Both the position numbers and the translations under genes were made by a program. The notes beneath the pieces are model-generated. The model was not told where the DNA came from. It saw nothing but the letters and a program-made list of their open reading frames with translations, and searched no databases. Positions 43,996 through 54,731 of a stretch of 64,000 nt of DNA are shown here, one piece after another. Position 1 is the stretch's first letter; every line of letters starts with the position of its first letter. The stretch is from Delftia tsuruhatensis (lineage in GTDB: Bacteria > Pseudomonadota > Gammaproteobacteria > Burkholderiales > Burkholderiaceae_C), in contig NZ_LR813084.1 of assembly GCF_903815225.1 (NCBI RefSeq), positions 1,344,501 through 1,408,500 of the forward strand. The letters are read 5' to 3'.

Positions 43996-45660
43996 TCAGC
44001 GCGCCGTCTGGTCCAGTGCCGACTCCTTGAGGCGGCTGGGCGCCAGCGCACCGGCCGATTCCAGAATGGGATAGGCCACCGAGCACAGCAGCGAGTTGAT
44101 GCGCTTGAGGTCGCTGATCAGATCGATGTGCAGCGAACTGGTCTCTATGCTGCTCACGGTGTTGTCGGACAGGCGCGCCAGGTGGGTGGCCGAGTAGGCC
44201 AGTTCCAGGTCGCGAAAACGCGCCTTCTCCTCCAGCAGCTTCTGGGCCTCGCGCACATTGCCGTTGAGGAACACGCTCATGGCCAGGCGCAGGTTGTCCA
44301 GCAGGTGGTGCAGCAGTTCGCGGATTTCCTGGGTGCCGGCTTCCGAGAACTGGCGGCCCTTCTTGATCTTCTTGTCCTCGATGTCCAGCAGCACGCGCTC
44401 GATGATGTCGCCGATCTGCTCCATGTTGATGGTGAAGCTGATGATTTCGGTCCAGCGCTGGCCCTCGCGCTCATCCAGCTCGGCGCGCGAGATCTTGGTC
44501 ATGTAGTACTTGATGGCCGAGTACAGGTCGTCCACCGTGCCCTCGAGCTCGCGCAGCTCCTGGGACAGCTTGAGGTCGTCGGTCTCCAGCACGCGCTGCA
44601 TGCCGATCAGCATGGACTCCACCATGTCGGCCTGGTGCAGGGCCTCGCGCGCGGCGCAGGAGATGGCCAGCGAAGGCGTGCTCAGTGCCGAGGGGTCGAG
44701 ATGGCGCGGGCGCAGCAGGCTGGTGGCGCTGGCCTCGGGCTTGGGCAGCAGGGCCGTCACCCAGCGCGCCACGGTCTGCGTCAGGCCGATGAAGCACAGG
44801 CTGTTGAAGATGTTGAAGGCCAGGTGGAACAGCACGATGTTCTGGCCCTTGCCCTCGATCAGCGGCAGCACATAGGTGATCCACAACCCCAGCAAGGGCG
44901 CGACGATGGCCACGCCCATGATCTTGAACAGCATGTTGCCGATGGTGACCTGGCGCACCTCCACGCTGGACTTGGCCGTGGTCAGCACGGCTACCAGGCC
45001 GCTGCCGATGTTGGCGCCCAGCGTCAGGCCCAGCGCCACCTCCATGGGGATCGCGCCCGAGCTGGCCATGGCCGCGATCAGCAGCACGATGGCCAGGCTG
45101 GAGTAGGCCATCACGGCGAGCACGGCACCCAGCAGCAGCTCCATGAAGATGTCGCTGGTCACCGAGGCCAGCAATGTGCGCACGGCGGGTGCCTCCAGCA
45201 GCGGCTCGGTGGCCTCCACCACCAGGCGCAGCGCCAGCAGCATCACGCCCAGGCCGATCAGCACCCGGCCTATGCGCCCGGCCGTCGTGTCCTGGCGGGT
45301 GATGAACAGCACCACGCCCACGAAGATGAACAGAGGCGACAGCCAGGACAGGTCGGTGGAGAACAGCACCGCCATCAGTGCCGTGCCTACGTCGGCGCCA
45401 CGCATCACGGCCAGCGCTGCCGGCAGCGTGATCAGGCCCTGACCCACGAAGGCCGAGGTCATCAGCGAAGTGGCCGTGCTCGACTGCACCAGCGCGGTCA
45501 CGCCCAGGCCCGACAGCGCGGCCGAGAAGCGGTTGCTCATGCTGTGGGCGAGCAGGTTGCGCAGGTTGGCGCCGAACACACGCAGCACGCCGGTGCGGAC
45601 CATGTGCGTGCCCCATACCAGCAGGGCGATGGCGGCCAGGAGATTGAGTAAGTGCTTCAT
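43996..45660 (-). CDS. Na/Pi cotransporter family protein with PhoU-like tail
   Basis: 554 residues from ATG 45660. Eight or so membrane helices contain the two QSSTATSL-type repeats (ALVQSSTATSLMTSAF near residue 60 and AYSSLAIVLLIAAMASSG near 200). Residues about 330-545 form a helical PhoU-like domain. It takes up or exports phosphate driven by sodium. Upstream lies AT-rich sequence (about 45736-45800) with a leftward TACAAT box, a plausible promoter. Confidence 0.92.
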   Translation of the reverse strand: MKHLLNLLAAIALLVWGTHMVRTGVLRVFGANLRNLLAHSMSNRFSAALSGLGVTALVQSSTATSLMTSAFVGQGLITLPAALAVMRGADVGTALMAVLFSTDLSWLSPLFIFVGVVLFITRQDTTAGRIGRVLIGLGVMLLALRLVVEATEPLLEAPAVRTLLASVTSDIFMELLLGAVLAVMAYSSLAIVLLIAAMASSGAIPMEVALGLTLGANIGSGLVAVLTTAKSSVEVRQVTIGNMLFKIMGVAIVAPLLGLWITYVLPLIEGKGQNIVLFHLAFNIFNSLCFIGLTQTVARWVTALLPKPEASATSLLRPRHLDPSALSTPSLAISCAAREALHQADMVESMLIGMQRVLETDDLKLSQELRELEGTVDDLYSAIKYYMTKISRAELDEREGQRWTEIISFTINMEQIGDIIERVLLDIEDKKIKKGRQFSEAGTQEIRELLHHLLDNLRLAMSVFLNGNVREAQKLLEEKARFRDLELAYSATHLARLSDNTVSSIETSSLHIDLISDLKRINSLLCSVAYPILESAGALAPSRLKESALDQTAR

Positions 45661-45855
45661 GTGCTGTGAGCGGAGAAGCGGACCAATATAACCCCGGTCC
45701 TGGCTTGCGCGCAGGAGAGGCGGCCGCATGAGCGCACAGTTTGGTGCGAAATAAGGAAAATTGTAGAAATAAAACGAAGCAAAAAGAAATTCCGTTGACC
45801 ACAAACGCACTCAGGAAAACCCCCATGCATCGGTGTCCGGGATGCGGCGTCAACG

Positions 45856-45879
45856 AAAAAGCCCCTCGCGGGAGGGGCT
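45856..45879 (-). terminator. Intrinsic terminator after lspA
   Basis: Read leftward, AGCCCCTC-CCGC-GAGGGGCT is followed by T5. It lies 26 bases past the lspA stop and ends the ribF-ileS-lspA transcript. Confidence 0.9.
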
Positions 45880-45905
45880 GTCGCGAAGCGCCATCGCGGC
45901 GCGGG

Positions 45906-46421
45906 TCAGCTCTTGCCGGCGCGCCGTGCGCGAAGCACCTCATCGAGGATCAGGCAGGCCGCGCCCACGCTGATGGCGATGTCGGCGGCATTGAAGGCCG
46001 GAAAGTGCGAGCGGCCCCAGTAGAAGTCGAGAAAGTCCACCACATAGCCGTGCTGGAGCCGGTCGACCACGTTGCCGATGGCGCCGCCCAGGATGCTGGC
46101 CAGGGAGAAGCAAAACAGTTTCTGCCCCGGGTGCTTGCGCAACTGCCAGACGATGAGCACCGTGGCCGCCACGCCGATGCCCACGAACAGCCAGCGCTGC
46201 CAGCCCCCGGCACCGGCCAGGAAGGAGAAGGCCGCACCGGTGTTGTGCGCGCGCACGATGTTGAAGAAGCCCGTGATCGGTGTCCAGTCCCCCAGCTGGT
46301 AGGCATCCAGGATCCACTGCTTGGTGAGCTGGTCGATGGCGATGATGGCCAGCGACCAGGCCAGCCAGGGCCAGATGCGGCTGTTGCGGGATTGGGGTAC
46401 CGCGGCAAAGGTAGGGGTCAT
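45906..46421 (-). CDS. lspA: Lipoprotein signal peptidase II
   Basis: 171 residues from ATG 46421. Four membrane helices; catalytic Asp residues lie in the conserved [14 protein letters not shown] and [11 protein letters not shown]. It cleaves prolipoprotein signal peptides in the inner membrane. Last gene of the classical ribF-ileS-lspA operon, 20 bases after ileS. Confidence 0.96.
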   Translation of the reverse strand: MTPTFAAVPQSRNSRIWPWLAWSLAIIAIDQLTKQWILDAYQLGDWTPITGFFNIVRAHNTGAAFSFLAGAGGWQRWLFVGIGVAATVLIVWQLRKHPGQKLFCFSLASILGGAIGNVVDRLQHGYVVDFLDFYWGRSHFPAFNAADIAISVGAACLILDEVLRARRAGKS

Positions 46422-46441
46422 GGCTGGGCCTCGGACGGTGG

Positions 46442-49297
46442 TCAGGCGGTCGTGCGCACTTCGCCGGCGCCGTGCAGATTGCTGTCGCAGCGGCCGCACA
46501 GGCCGGGATGCTCGGGGTTGGTGCCCACATCGGCACGGTAATGCCAGCAGCGCTCGCACTTGGCATGGCTGCTGGGCGTGACCTCGGCCAGCAAGGTTTC
46601 GCCGGCCAGGGCCTGTGCAGCCGAGGTGATGAAGACGAACTTCAGGTCGTCGCCCAGGCTGTGCAGCAGGGCCAGATCCTCGGGCTGGGCCGACAGACGG
46701 ACCTCGGCCTGCAGCGACGAACCCAGCTTGCCTTCGGCGCGCACGGCCTCGATGTCCTTGTTCACCACGTCACGGATCTCGCGCAGGCGCGCCCACTTGG
46801 CCAGCAGGGCCTCGTCGCCGGCCGGCAGGTCGGTATAGGTCTCCAGGAAGATGGACTCGCTGTCGCCGAAGACCTTCCAGGCCTCTTCGGCCGTGAAGGA
46901 CAGGAACGGCGCCATCCAGCGCAGCATGGCGTGCGTGATCCGGTGCAGCGCGGTCTGGGCGCTGCGGCGGGCCAGGCTGCCGGGTGCACTGGTGTACAGG
47001 CGGTCCTTGAGCACGTCCAGGTAGAAGCCGCCCAGGTCCTCCGAGCAGAACAGCTGTAGCTTGGCCACCACGGGGTGGAACTCGTAGACCTTGTAGTGGG
47101 CCAGCACCTCGGCCTGGAACTGGGCCGCGCGGGCCAGGGCCCAGCGGTCGATCTCCAGCAGCTCGTCCACGGGCACGGAATCCCTGGCTGCATCGAAGTC
47201 ACTGACGTTGGCCAGCAGGAAGCGCAGCGTGTTGCGGATGCGGCGGTAGGCGTCCACCACGCGCGCCAGGATTTTCTCGTCGATGCCCAGGTCGCCCGAA
47301 TAGTCGGTCGAGGCCACCCACAGGCGGATGATCTCGGCGCCCATCTTGTTGCTCACGTCCTGCGGGGCAACGGTGTTGCCCAGCGACTTGGACATCTTCT
47401 TGCCCTGGCCGTCCACGGTGAAGCCGTGGGTCAGCAGGCCGCGGTAGGGCGCGCGGCCGAAGATGGCCGAAGCCAGCAGCAGCGAGGAATGGAACCAGCC
47501 GCGGTGCTGGTCATGGCCTTCCAGGTACAGATCGGCCTCGGGGCCCTGGTCGTGGTGCATGTCGGCGTGCGTGCCGCGCATCACGTGCCAGAACGTGGAG
47601 CCCGAGTCGAACCAGACCTCGAGGATGTCGGTGCTCTTGGTGTAGTGCACGGCGTCCTCGGCGCCCAGGATGTCCTCGGCCGTCACGCGACTCCAGGCCT
47701 CGATGCCGCCCTGCTCGACCATGGCGGCGGCCTGGTCGATGATCTCCATGGTGCGCGGGTGCAGCTCGCCGCTGTCCTTGTGCAGGAAGAAGGGCAGGGG
47801 CACGCCCCAGCTGCGCTGGCGCGATATGCACCAGTCGGGCCGGCCGGCGATCATGTCGCGCAGGCGGGTCTTGCCGTTCTCCGGGTAGAACTGGGTCTTC
47901 TCGATGGCTTCGAGCGCGATCTGGCGCAGCGTCTGGGCGGGCTTGTCGCCGACCTTGGTGAACACGCCTTCGCCTTCGTCCATGCGGATGAACCATTGGG
48001 CGGCGGCGCGGTAGATCACGGGCGTCTTGTGACGCCAGCAGTGCGGGTAGCTGTGGGTGATGGTCGTGGTGTCCATCAGGCGGCCGGCCACCTTCAGCGC
48101 GTCGAGGATGACGGGAACGGCCTTCCAGATGTGCTGGCCACCGAACAGCGGCAGCTCGGGCGCATAGACTCCGTTGCCCTGCACGGGGTTGAGGATGTCC
48201 TCATAGGCCATGCCATTGCTGACGCAGGAGTTGAAGTCGTCCAGACCGTAGGCTGGAGCCGAGTGCACCACGCCCGTGCCATCGTCTGCGGTGGCGTAGT
48301 CGGCCAGGTAGACGGGCGAGATCCGGTCATAGCCTTTGTCCACATGGGCCAGCGGATGCCTGAACGGCATGTGGTCGAGCCTCTCACCCTTGGCGCTTGC
48401 CACGACCCGGCCCTCAAGCTTCCAGCGCGCCAGGCATTTCTCGACCAGGGCCGAGGCCACGATCAGCAGGCCACGCTCGGTGTCCACCAGGCTGTATTCG
48501 AGCTCGGGATTGACGTTCAGTGCCTGGTTGGCGGGGATGGTCCACGCGGTGGTGGTCCAGATCACGATGAAGGCCGGCTTGTCCAGCGACGGCAGGCCGA
48601 AGGCCGCGGCGAGCTTCTCGGGCTCGGCAGCGGGGAACATCACGTCCAGTGTCTGGCTCTGCTTGTCGGCGTACTCGATCTCGAACTCGGCCAGCGAGGA
48701 GCCGCAGTCGAAGCACCAGTACACGGGCTTGAGGCCGCGGTAGACGAATCCCCGCTCCATGACACGCTTGAGGGCACGCAGTTCGCCGGCCTCGTTGGCG
48801 TAGTTCATGGTCTTGTAGGGGTGGTCCCAGTCACCCAGCACGCCCAGGCGCCTGAAGTCCACCATCTGCTGGGCGATCTGCTCGGTGGCGAAGGCGCGGC
48901 TCCTGGCCTGCATCTCGTCGCGCGGCAGGTTGCGGCCGTGCAGCTTCTCGATGGCGTTCTCGATGGGCAGGCCGTGGCAGTCCCAGCCCGGTACGTACAT
49001 GGCGTCGAAGCCTTCGAGCTGGCGGCTCTTGACGATCATGTCCTTGAGCGCCTTGTTCACTGCATGGCCGATGTGGATCTTGCCGTTGGCATAGGGTGGA
49101 CCATCATGCAGGATGAACTTGGGTGCGCCATGGCGTGCATCGCGCAGCTTCTTGTAGATGCCCTTGTCCTCCCATTCCTGGACCCAGCCCGGCTCACGCT
49201 TGGGCAGGTCGCCGCGCATGGGAAAGGGCGTGTCGGGCATGTTCAGCGTGGTGCGATAGCCCGCATTGGCGTTGGGAGAGACTTTCGAATCAGACAT
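46442..49297 (-). CDS. ileS: Isoleucyl-tRNA synthetase
   Basis: 951 residues from ATG 49297, giving the usual opening before [23 protein letters not shown]-type motif [15 protein letters not shown] near residue 60, editing domain in the middle, KMSKS as [10 protein letters not shown] near residue 615, and a C-terminal zinc finger (CERCWHYR...CGRCDSN). It charges tRNA-Ile, including the lysidine Ile2 type. Confidence 0.97.
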   Translation of the reverse strand: MSDSKVSPNANAGYRTTLNMPDTPFPMRGDLPKREPGWVQEWEDKGIYKKLRDARHGAPKFILHDGPPYANGKIHIGHAVNKALKDMIVKSRQLEGFDAMYVPGWDCHGLPIENAIEKLHGRNLPRDEMQARSRAFATEQIAQQMVDFRRLGVLGDWDHPYKTMNYANEAGELRALKRVMERGFVYRGLKPVYWCFDCGSSLAEFEIEYADKQSQTLDVMFPAAEPEKLAAAFGLPSLDKPAFIVIWTTTAWTIPANQALNVNPELEYSLVDTERGLLIVASALVEKCLARWKLEGRVVASAKGERLDHMPFRHPLAHVDKGYDRISPVYLADYATADDGTGVVHSAPAYGLDDFNSCVSNGMAYEDILNPVQGNGVYAPELPLFGGQHIWKAVPVILDALKVAGRLMDTTTITHSYPHCWRHKTPVIYRAAAQWFIRMDEGEGVFTKVGDKPAQTLRQIALEAIEKTQFYPENGKTRLRDMIAGRPDWCISRQRSWGVPLPFFLHKDSGELHPRTMEIIDQAAAMVEQGGIEAWSRVTAEDILGAEDAVHYTKSTDILEVWFDSGSTFWHVMRGTHADMHHDQGPEADLYLEGHDQHRGWFHSSLLLASAIFGRAPYRGLLTHGFTVDGQGKKMSKSLGNTVAPQDVSNKMGAEIIRLWVASTDYSGDLGIDEKILARVVDAYRRIRNTLRFLLANVSDFDAARDSVPVDELLEIDRWALARAAQFQAEVLAHYKVYEFHPVVAKLQLFCSEDLGGFYLDVLKDRLYTSAPGSLARRSAQTALHRITHAMLRWMAPFLSFTAEEAWKVFGDSESIFLETYTDLPAGDEALLAKWARLREIRDVVNKDIEAVRAEGKLGSSLQAEVRLSAQPEDLALLHSLGDDLKFVFITSAAQALAGETLLAEVTPSSHAKCERCWHYRADVGTNPEHPGLCGRCDSNLHGAGEVRTTA

Positions 49298-49402
49298 GGA
49301 GAACCTTGAAAGCAGGCCAGGGCCCGGACGGCCTGGCCCGGACACGAAAAGGGAAACGGAAAGCCTGGAGCGCACCCACGCCCAGGCAGGTGACGGAGAG
49401 CG

Positions 49403-50452
49403 TCAAATTCGGTCGCGCGTGGTCTGGCGACGGGTCTCGGTGTAGATGGGCGTGTGGATGGTGGCGAAGAACGCGCGCGCGTCATCGCAGTCCTTGGCGA
49501 TGCCTGCGGTGAGGGCGTCAAGACTGTTGTACTTCAGTTCGTCGTGCAGTTTGTGCAGAAGTTCCACGCGGATGATTTTACCGTAGGCCTCTTCCCCACC
49601 CGGCGCGCCGGGCCAATCGAGGCAGTGGGTCTCCAGCAGCACGCGCCCGCCGTTGACGTCGGCGGGGTCCAGCGAGGGCCGCACGCCCAGGTTGGCCACG
49701 CCGCGCAGCGGCTGCTCGTGCAGGCCATGCACCAGCACCGCGAAGATGCCGCCGGCCGCGGGCTTCCAGTGGTTGAAGCGCAGGTTCAGCGTGCGAAAGC
49801 CGTCTCCCGCGCCCTGGCGGCTTTCGGCCAGGCTGCGGCCCAGCTTGCGGCCATGCACCACATGCCCGGAGATCGTGTAGGGATGGCCCAGCAGCCGCGC
49901 CGCATCCTGCATGCGGCCCTCGGACAGGGCCGTGCGCACATGGGTGCTGGATACACGCAGGCCATGGACTTCGTAGCTGTTCATGCGCGCTACGTCGAAG
50001 CCCTGGCGCTGGCCGGCCGCATCGAGCATGGCGTAGTCGCCCGCGCGCTGCGCGCCGAAGCGGAAATCATCACCGACCAGAACGTACCGGGCGCCCAGCC
50101 CGGCCACCAGCACTTCGTCGATGAAGGCCTGGGGCGCCTGGCTGGCCAGAGTCTGGTTGAAGGGCAGCACCACGGTCTGGTCCACGCCGCAGCGCGCCAG
50201 CTCCGACAGCTTGTCGCGCAGCGTGCCTATGCGCGCCGGGGCGATTCCGGGCCGGCCCAGGACCTGGGCGAAATAGTCGCGCGGATGGGGTTCGAAAGTC
50301 AGCACGCAGGTGGGCACGCCGCGCTGCGCGGCCTCGGCTGCCAGCAGGGCCAGCATGGCCTGGTGGCCCCTGTGCACCCCATCGAAATTGCCGATGGTGA
50401 CAGCACAGGCCGACTCTTTCCCTGGATGGTTGAAACCTCGAAAAATCTTCAT
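49403..50452 (-). CDS. ribF: Bifunctional riboflavin kinase / FMN adenylyltransferase
   Basis: 349 residues from ATG 50452. The N-terminal FAD synthetase domain has TIGNFDGVHRGHQ near residue 20 and SSTHVRTALSEG near 170; the C-terminal flavokinase domain has GVANLGVRPS and the LLETHCLDW-type loop. It makes FMN and FAD. It lies 105 bases upstream of ileS in the same direction. Confidence 0.96.
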   Translation of the reverse strand: MKIFRGFNHPGKESACAVTIGNFDGVHRGHQAMLALLAAEAAQRGVPTCVLTFEPHPRDYFAQVLGRPGIAPARIGTLRDKLSELARCGVDQTVVLPFNQTLASQAPQAFIDEVLVAGLGARYVLVGDDFRFGAQRAGDYAMLDAAGQRQGFDVARMNSYEVHGLRVSSTHVRTALSEGRMQDAARLLGHPYTISGHVVHGRKLGRSLAESRQGAGDGFRTLNLRFNHWKPAAGGIFAVLVHGLHEQPLRGVANLGVRPSLDPADVNGGRVLLETHCLDWPGAPGGEEAYGKIIRVELLHKLHDELKYNSLDALTAGIAKDCDDARAFFATIHTPIYTETRRQTTRDRI

Positions 50453-50607
50453 GGGATGCTTTGTTTTCAGTAGCGGCTGGCACGCGCGCACCCGGCCCGG
50501 GCTGTCAATCCGACATGGAAACAGAGTATATTGCTTCGATAAGGCCTGCCCGGGGCCTATGCACTGGCTGCATTCCCACTCACCCAAGGTGTCAGAGGAG
50601 GCGTGTC

Positions 50608-51213
50608 GTGAAGGTTTTGAAGCTGTCGGCCCAAGGGCTGCCCCAATCCTGGATCTCGCTGGAGCAGGCGGCGCTGCATTACGCGGCGGACGATGTGCGC
50701 TGGGAATCCGGGGGGGAGGTGGCCTGCTTTCGCGGAGGTCACAATGCCGTCACGGGCTGCCAGTCGGTCATCCACATCAACAGCATCATCGGCACACGCG
50801 GCGCGCCTTCCATCAACCCCCACAGCCTGCAGCCGGGCCTGACCAATGGCAAGCTGTTCGCGCGCGACCGCTGCATCTGCGCCTACTGCGGCAGGCTCTT
50901 CCATGAGAGCGACCTCACGCGCGAGCATATCGTTCCGATCTCGGCGGGCGGTGGCCACCAGTGGATGAACCTGGTGACGGCTTGTCGCTCCTGCAATCAC
51001 CGCAAGGGCGCCCGCACGCCCGAGCAGGCGCGCATGCCCCTGCTGTACGCGCCCTACGTGCCCAGTCTCTGGGAAGATTTCATCCTGCGCAACCGGCGCA
51101 TTCTGGCCGATCAGATGGAGTTCCTGTTGCTGCACGTGCCCAGGAGCTCGCGCTGGGCGCGGGATGGCTCCTGCACGGGCATGGGACCCACGCACGAGGT
51201 GGCGTGGGTGTAG
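50608..51213 (+). CDS. HNH endonuclease family protein
   Basis: 201 residues from GTG 50608, which has GAGGAGG six bases upstream. The HNH core is clear: CAYCGRLFHESDLTREHIVP, then HQWMNLVTACRSCNHRKG, giving two CxxC zinc pairs and the His-Asn-His catalytic set. Stand-alone HNH proteins of this size are widespread on betaproteobacterial chromosomes and are not necessarily mobile. The substrate is unknown. Confidence 0.88.
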   Translation: MKVLKLSAQGLPQSWISLEQAALHYAADDVRWESGGEVACFRGGHNAVTGCQSVIHINSIIGTRGAPSINPHSLQPGLTNGKLFARDRCICAYCGRLFHESDLTREHIVPISAGGGHQWMNLVTACRSCNHRKGARTPEQARMPLLYAPYVPSLWEDFILRNRRILADQMEFLLLHVPRSSRWARDGSCTGMGPTHEVAWV

Positions 51214-51228
51214 GCTGCGGGAGCTGCC

Positions 51229-52545
51229 TCAGGCTGTTTTGATGGCGGTCACTACGAAGGCGTGCACGGGCTGGCCGCCTTCCATGCGCAGCACCATTTC
51301 TTCAGTGGAAACACTGAAGCCTGCTTGCTTGCACATTGCCTCGATGTGGCTGCGTTTGTGCGTGTAGCGTCCATTGGCCTGCTGCAGAGCAAAGTCCGGG
51401 CCGTCTTCTGCGCCCGTTTCGCACGAGAAGATGAACTCGCCCCCGGTCTTGAGGATGCGCGCTGCATTGGAAATCACCGGCTGAGGATCGCCGATGTAGA
51501 CCAGAACATCCAGACAGGTGATAACGTCGTATTCCTGGTCCGGGGTATTGCTCAGTGCGTCCAGCAGATTGACGTGGTGAAAGCGGTCGTAGACCCCGTG
51601 CTTGGAGGCCTGCTCGATCATCTTCAGGGAGCTGTCCACGCCAATCAGGTAGCCCTGCATGGGGCCGAGGCACAGTCCCAGCAGACCTGTACCACAGCCC
51701 AGGTCCAGCACATTGACCTCCTTTTCGGGGTGCCGTGCAATCAATTGCTGTGCGACCAGTTTCGGCAATTGGTAGCCCAGTCCCTGGACTAGGTGCTTGT
51801 CGAACTGCTCCGCCATGTTGTCGAACAGGTTGCGGTGAATTTCCTCGGGCAGATGCGCCGGGGTCTCTCCCCTTGCCAGCGCAGCGTAATAGACCAGTGT
51901 GGGATCTTCGGGAAATTCCTTTTCCAGGATGAGGATGTCATCCAGAGCCTCCGAAGCTTGGCCACGCGCGACGTTGAACTTGACTCGGCCCATCCTGTAT
52001 CGGGGTTGCTGGGGGAACTCCTCGATCAGCCCATTCCACAGTTGCAGGGCCTGTGCATGTTCTCCCACATCGCCCAGATCGCCTGCCAGGTGCTGGCGCA
52101 GCGTTGCATCGTTGGGGTGCAGTTCCAGTCCGCGTTGCAGATGCCTGATGGCCATCGGTAGATTGCCGGCACGATGTGCAATGTCGATCACACCTGCGAG
52201 GACCTGGGGGTTCCGGGGTTCGATACGGGCCACTTTCTCCGCCAATTCAATGGCTGTCTCGAACTGGCCGTGTCTTGCACGAAAGAGTGCGCTTTCCAGC
52301 AGGCCAGGCCCCCAGACGGGCGCCAGCTCGAGGCACTGGCCAAAGGCTTCCTCTGCCTTGGGAATGTTTCCCGCTCTTTCCGCCATCAGACCCGCCAGCA
52401 TGAAGACGCGGGCATCGTTGGGCATTTGACGATGTGCCTTGTTCAGGGTTTGCGCGGCCTTTTTCAGGTCGCCCTGAGCGATCTGTTGGCGAGCTGCTTC
52501 CAGGTACTTGCGGTTGATATCGGCGGGAATGGAAATGGCGCTCAT
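51229..52545 (-). CDS. TPR-repeat class I SAM-dependent methyltransferase
   Basis: 438 residues from ATG 52545 (an upstream ATG at 52605 would add 20). Residues about 10-215 are tetratricopeptide-like helical pairs (ARVFMLAGLMAERAGNIPKA, IDIAHRAGNLPMAIRHL). Residues about 270-430 are a methyltransferase with VLDLGCGTGLLGLCL, GVDSSLKMIEQA and CLDVLVYIGD. The target is probably a protein or small molecule held by the TPR part. GC is lower than in neighbours, with more varied codons, hinting at acquisition. Confidence 0.85.
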   Translation of the reverse strand: MSAISIPADINRKYLEAARQQIAQGDLKKAAQTLNKAHRQMPNDARVFMLAGLMAERAGNIPKAEEAFGQCLELAPVWGPGLLESALFRARHGQFETAIELAEKVARIEPRNPQVLAGVIDIAHRAGNLPMAIRHLQRGLELHPNDATLRQHLAGDLGDVGEHAQALQLWNGLIEEFPQQPRYRMGRVKFNVARGQASEALDDILILEKEFPEDPTLVYYAALARGETPAHLPEEIHRNLFDNMAEQFDKHLVQGLGYQLPKLVAQQLIARHPEKEVNVLDLGCGTGLLGLCLGPMQGYLIGVDSSLKMIEQASKHGVYDRFHHVNLLDALSNTPDQEYDVITCLDVLVYIGDPQPVISNAARILKTGGEFIFSCETGAEDGPDFALQQANGRYTHKRSHIEAMCKQAGFSVSTEEMVLRMEGGQPVHAFVVTAIKTA

Positions 52546-52646
52546 GGACAAGTATGGTGAGTATGGCCAGGGGGTGGCGAGGGCATCGTTGGTGATCAAC
52601 GCCATGAAGCCACGCCAGCGGCGAACTTTTCATTATCGTGGATTCT

Positions 52647-54731
52647 TCAGGTCACGATGTTTGAAGAGGCTGTCGGCAGGGGCTTGGCTTGTGCGGCGGG
52701 GTCAGGGCGCATCGGCAGCGTCAAGGTAAAGCATGTGCCGCCCTGTGCCGAGGGGGCCGCCTGGATGTCGCCGCCGTGCAGCCGCGCGATGCGTCGCGCG
52801 ACCCACAGGCCGAGGCCGAAGCCGCGTGCCTGGTCCGAGCGATGGCCGCGCTCGAAGCGCTCGAAGATGCGCTGTGCCAGCTCGGGCGCAAGGCCCGGGC
52901 CCTGGTCGCTGACACTCAATTCCAGCTGTCCTTGTACGTTGGTGCGCGCGCACACGGCGATTTCGCCGGCCTGGGCATATTTCACGGCGTTGTCCACCAG
53001 GTTGGAGAGGGCAATGCGTGTGAGGGTGGAGTCGCATTCCCAGGTGGTGGGGGCATCCGCGCTGTCCAGGCGTAGGTGATGGCGGCGTGACCAGTGCACC
53101 AGTTGCACGGCATCGTCGACCAGTTCCATGACGGGGGCCTTGTGCAGCTGCAGCCTGAAGGCGGGGGCGTCCAGGCGGTCGCTGATCAGGCAGTTGTCCA
53201 CCAGGGCCGTCAGGCGCCTGCAGGCCCGGCGGATCTGGGCGGCCCGATCGAGCTGGGACTCGATGTCGGGTGAGGGAAAGGACAATTGCTCGGTGGCCGC
53301 GCTGTCCACCACGGCCAGCGGTGTGCGGAACTCATGGTTGACCATGTTGAAGAACTGGCGCTGTTCCAGCCGCAGGCTGCGCTCGCTGTGCAGGGCCGCC
53401 TGCAGCGCATTCTGGGCGCGTAGCAGCTCGGCCGTGCGCAGGCGTACCCGTTCCTCCAGCGCATGCTCCGACCGGGCCAGGGACTCCAGCAGCTGGGCCT
53501 GGCGGGCCATGGAGTCGCGGAATTTCTGGATCAGGCTGGCGCCGACCGCCACCGTGATCACGATGTTGACCAGCAAGGTGTTGAGCTGCCAGAAGACGCT
53601 GGTCTCTATGGTCGGCAGGCTGGCCAGGCCGACATAGGCCGCCGTCACATACAGGCCCATCAATCCGTACATGGTGCTGGGGACCACCATCAGCACGTGG
53701 ACCAGGGTGGCGCGCTCGCGCAGCAGGTTGCTCCAGGCCACCACGGCGAACAGCGCGCTGATGGCCCAGGGCGCGCCCACGCCGATCCAGGCCCAGTCCT
53801 GGTAGCGGCCCAGCGGGATGGCGGGAAGGCACAGCAGGGGGATGACACCCAGGGCCAGCAAGGCCTGGTCCATGCGCCGCCAGCGTGTGTTGCGCGTGAG
53901 CAGCTCGCGCATCTGCCAGGCCAGGGCTGCGGGAAGCATCAGGGTGCCGAGGCTCACGCACAGATCTCCCCACGGGGCGAGCTGCGGCGGCAGCCAGACC
54001 TGGAGGTAGCCACGGTCGCTGGCACCATGGACCAGCACGGCCATGGCGGCGACGGCCATGGCGGCCAGGTTGCGCAGGCGCAGGGCGAGGGCCGCGCCGA
54101 TGATCAGCAGGGCCAGCATGAGGTTGATGCCCTGGTGCAGGCCAGAAGCCCACTCCACCGCGGAGAACTGTGTCATCAACCCGCTGCTGCGCCAGATCGT
54201 GGCGTCCACCTGCATGGGGCTGGAGGTCTGCACGCGCAGGATGAGCGGCTCGCCGGGGAGCAGGGGAAACACCAGCTGCCGCACATGGACGCGCTGCGTG
54301 TCGCGGGCGGCATCGCCGCTGCGGCGCTCCTGCCAGGTGCCCTGGCTGCGCTGGTACAGCGTGACCTGGTCCAGGTAGCTGGGCAGGATCTCCAGCCACA
54401 GCGGGTCATGCTCAGGCTCCACCTTGCCGGCCGCGATGTAGGGGGCCGGTATCTTGAGCCAGTAGACGTCGCGGGTATAGCCCTTGTTCAAGGGCGCATC
54501 GAGCAGCGTGAAGTCCGTTTCGGGCGTGGCGGCCACCTCCTCGATGGTCCGCGTGCCCAGCGGGTCGATCAGCGCCAGCATGGGCAGGTCCGTGCCCAGC
54601 TGCAGCCGCTTTGCCGGCAGGGACTGCCAGGCGGGGCTGAGGATGAAGCACACCACCAGGCCCAGCGACAGCACGAGCCATCCCGGCAGTGCCAGCCGGT
54701 TCACGCTGCGTTGGAGGAATCGGGTGAGCAT
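52647..54731 (-). CDS. 7TMR-DISM histidine kinase (downstream paralogue)
   Basis: 694 residues from ATG 54731. One helix near 17-35, a periplasmic DISMED2 sensor domain (about 45-190), seven membrane helices (about 200-400), a coiled coil (410-460), HisKA with phospho-acceptor His in FFNMVNHEFRTPLAVV, and HATPase_c (NLVDNAVKYA, DQGPGLAPE, GFGLGLWVARRIA). The start overlaps the 3' end of the upstream paralogue by 31 bases. The two are tandem duplicates with strong similarity from end to end. Confidence 0.92.
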   Translation of the reverse strand: MLTRFLQRSVNRLALPGWLVLSLGLVVCFILSPAWQSLPAKRLQLGTDLPMLALIDPLGTRTIEEVAATPETDFTLLDAPLNKGYTRDVYWLKIPAPYIAAGKVEPEHDPLWLEILPSYLDQVTLYQRSQGTWQERRSGDAARDTQRVHVRQLVFPLLPGEPLILRVQTSSPMQVDATIWRSSGLMTQFSAVEWASGLHQGINLMLALLIIGAALALRLRNLAAMAVAAMAVLVHGASDRGYLQVWLPPQLAPWGDLCVSLGTLMLPAALAWQMRELLTRNTRWRRMDQALLALGVIPLLCLPAIPLGRYQDWAWIGVGAPWAISALFAVVAWSNLLRERATLVHVLMVVPSTMYGLMGLYVTAAYVGLASLPTIETSVFWQLNTLLVNIVITVAVGASLIQKFRDSMARQAQLLESLARSEHALEERVRLRTAELLRAQNALQAALHSERSLRLEQRQFFNMVNHEFRTPLAVVDSAATEQLSFPSPDIESQLDRAAQIRRACRRLTALVDNCLISDRLDAPAFRLQLHKAPVMELVDDAVQLVHWSRRHHLRLDSADAPTTWECDSTLTRIALSNLVDNAVKYAQAGEIAVCARTNVQGQLELSVSDQGPGLAPELAQRIFERFERGHRSDQARGFGLGLWVARRIARLHGGDIQAAPSAQGGTCFTLTLPMRPDPAAQAKPLPTASSNIVT

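Noticed and set aside
47075..49309. A 744-codon frame antisense to ileS
   Set aside because: ileS is unambiguous and the antisense frame shows no family motif.
50608..51213. HNH gene as part of a mobile intron or restriction system
   Set aside because: No intron features, methyltransferase partner or repeats flank it; it looks like an ordinary chromosomal HNH protein.
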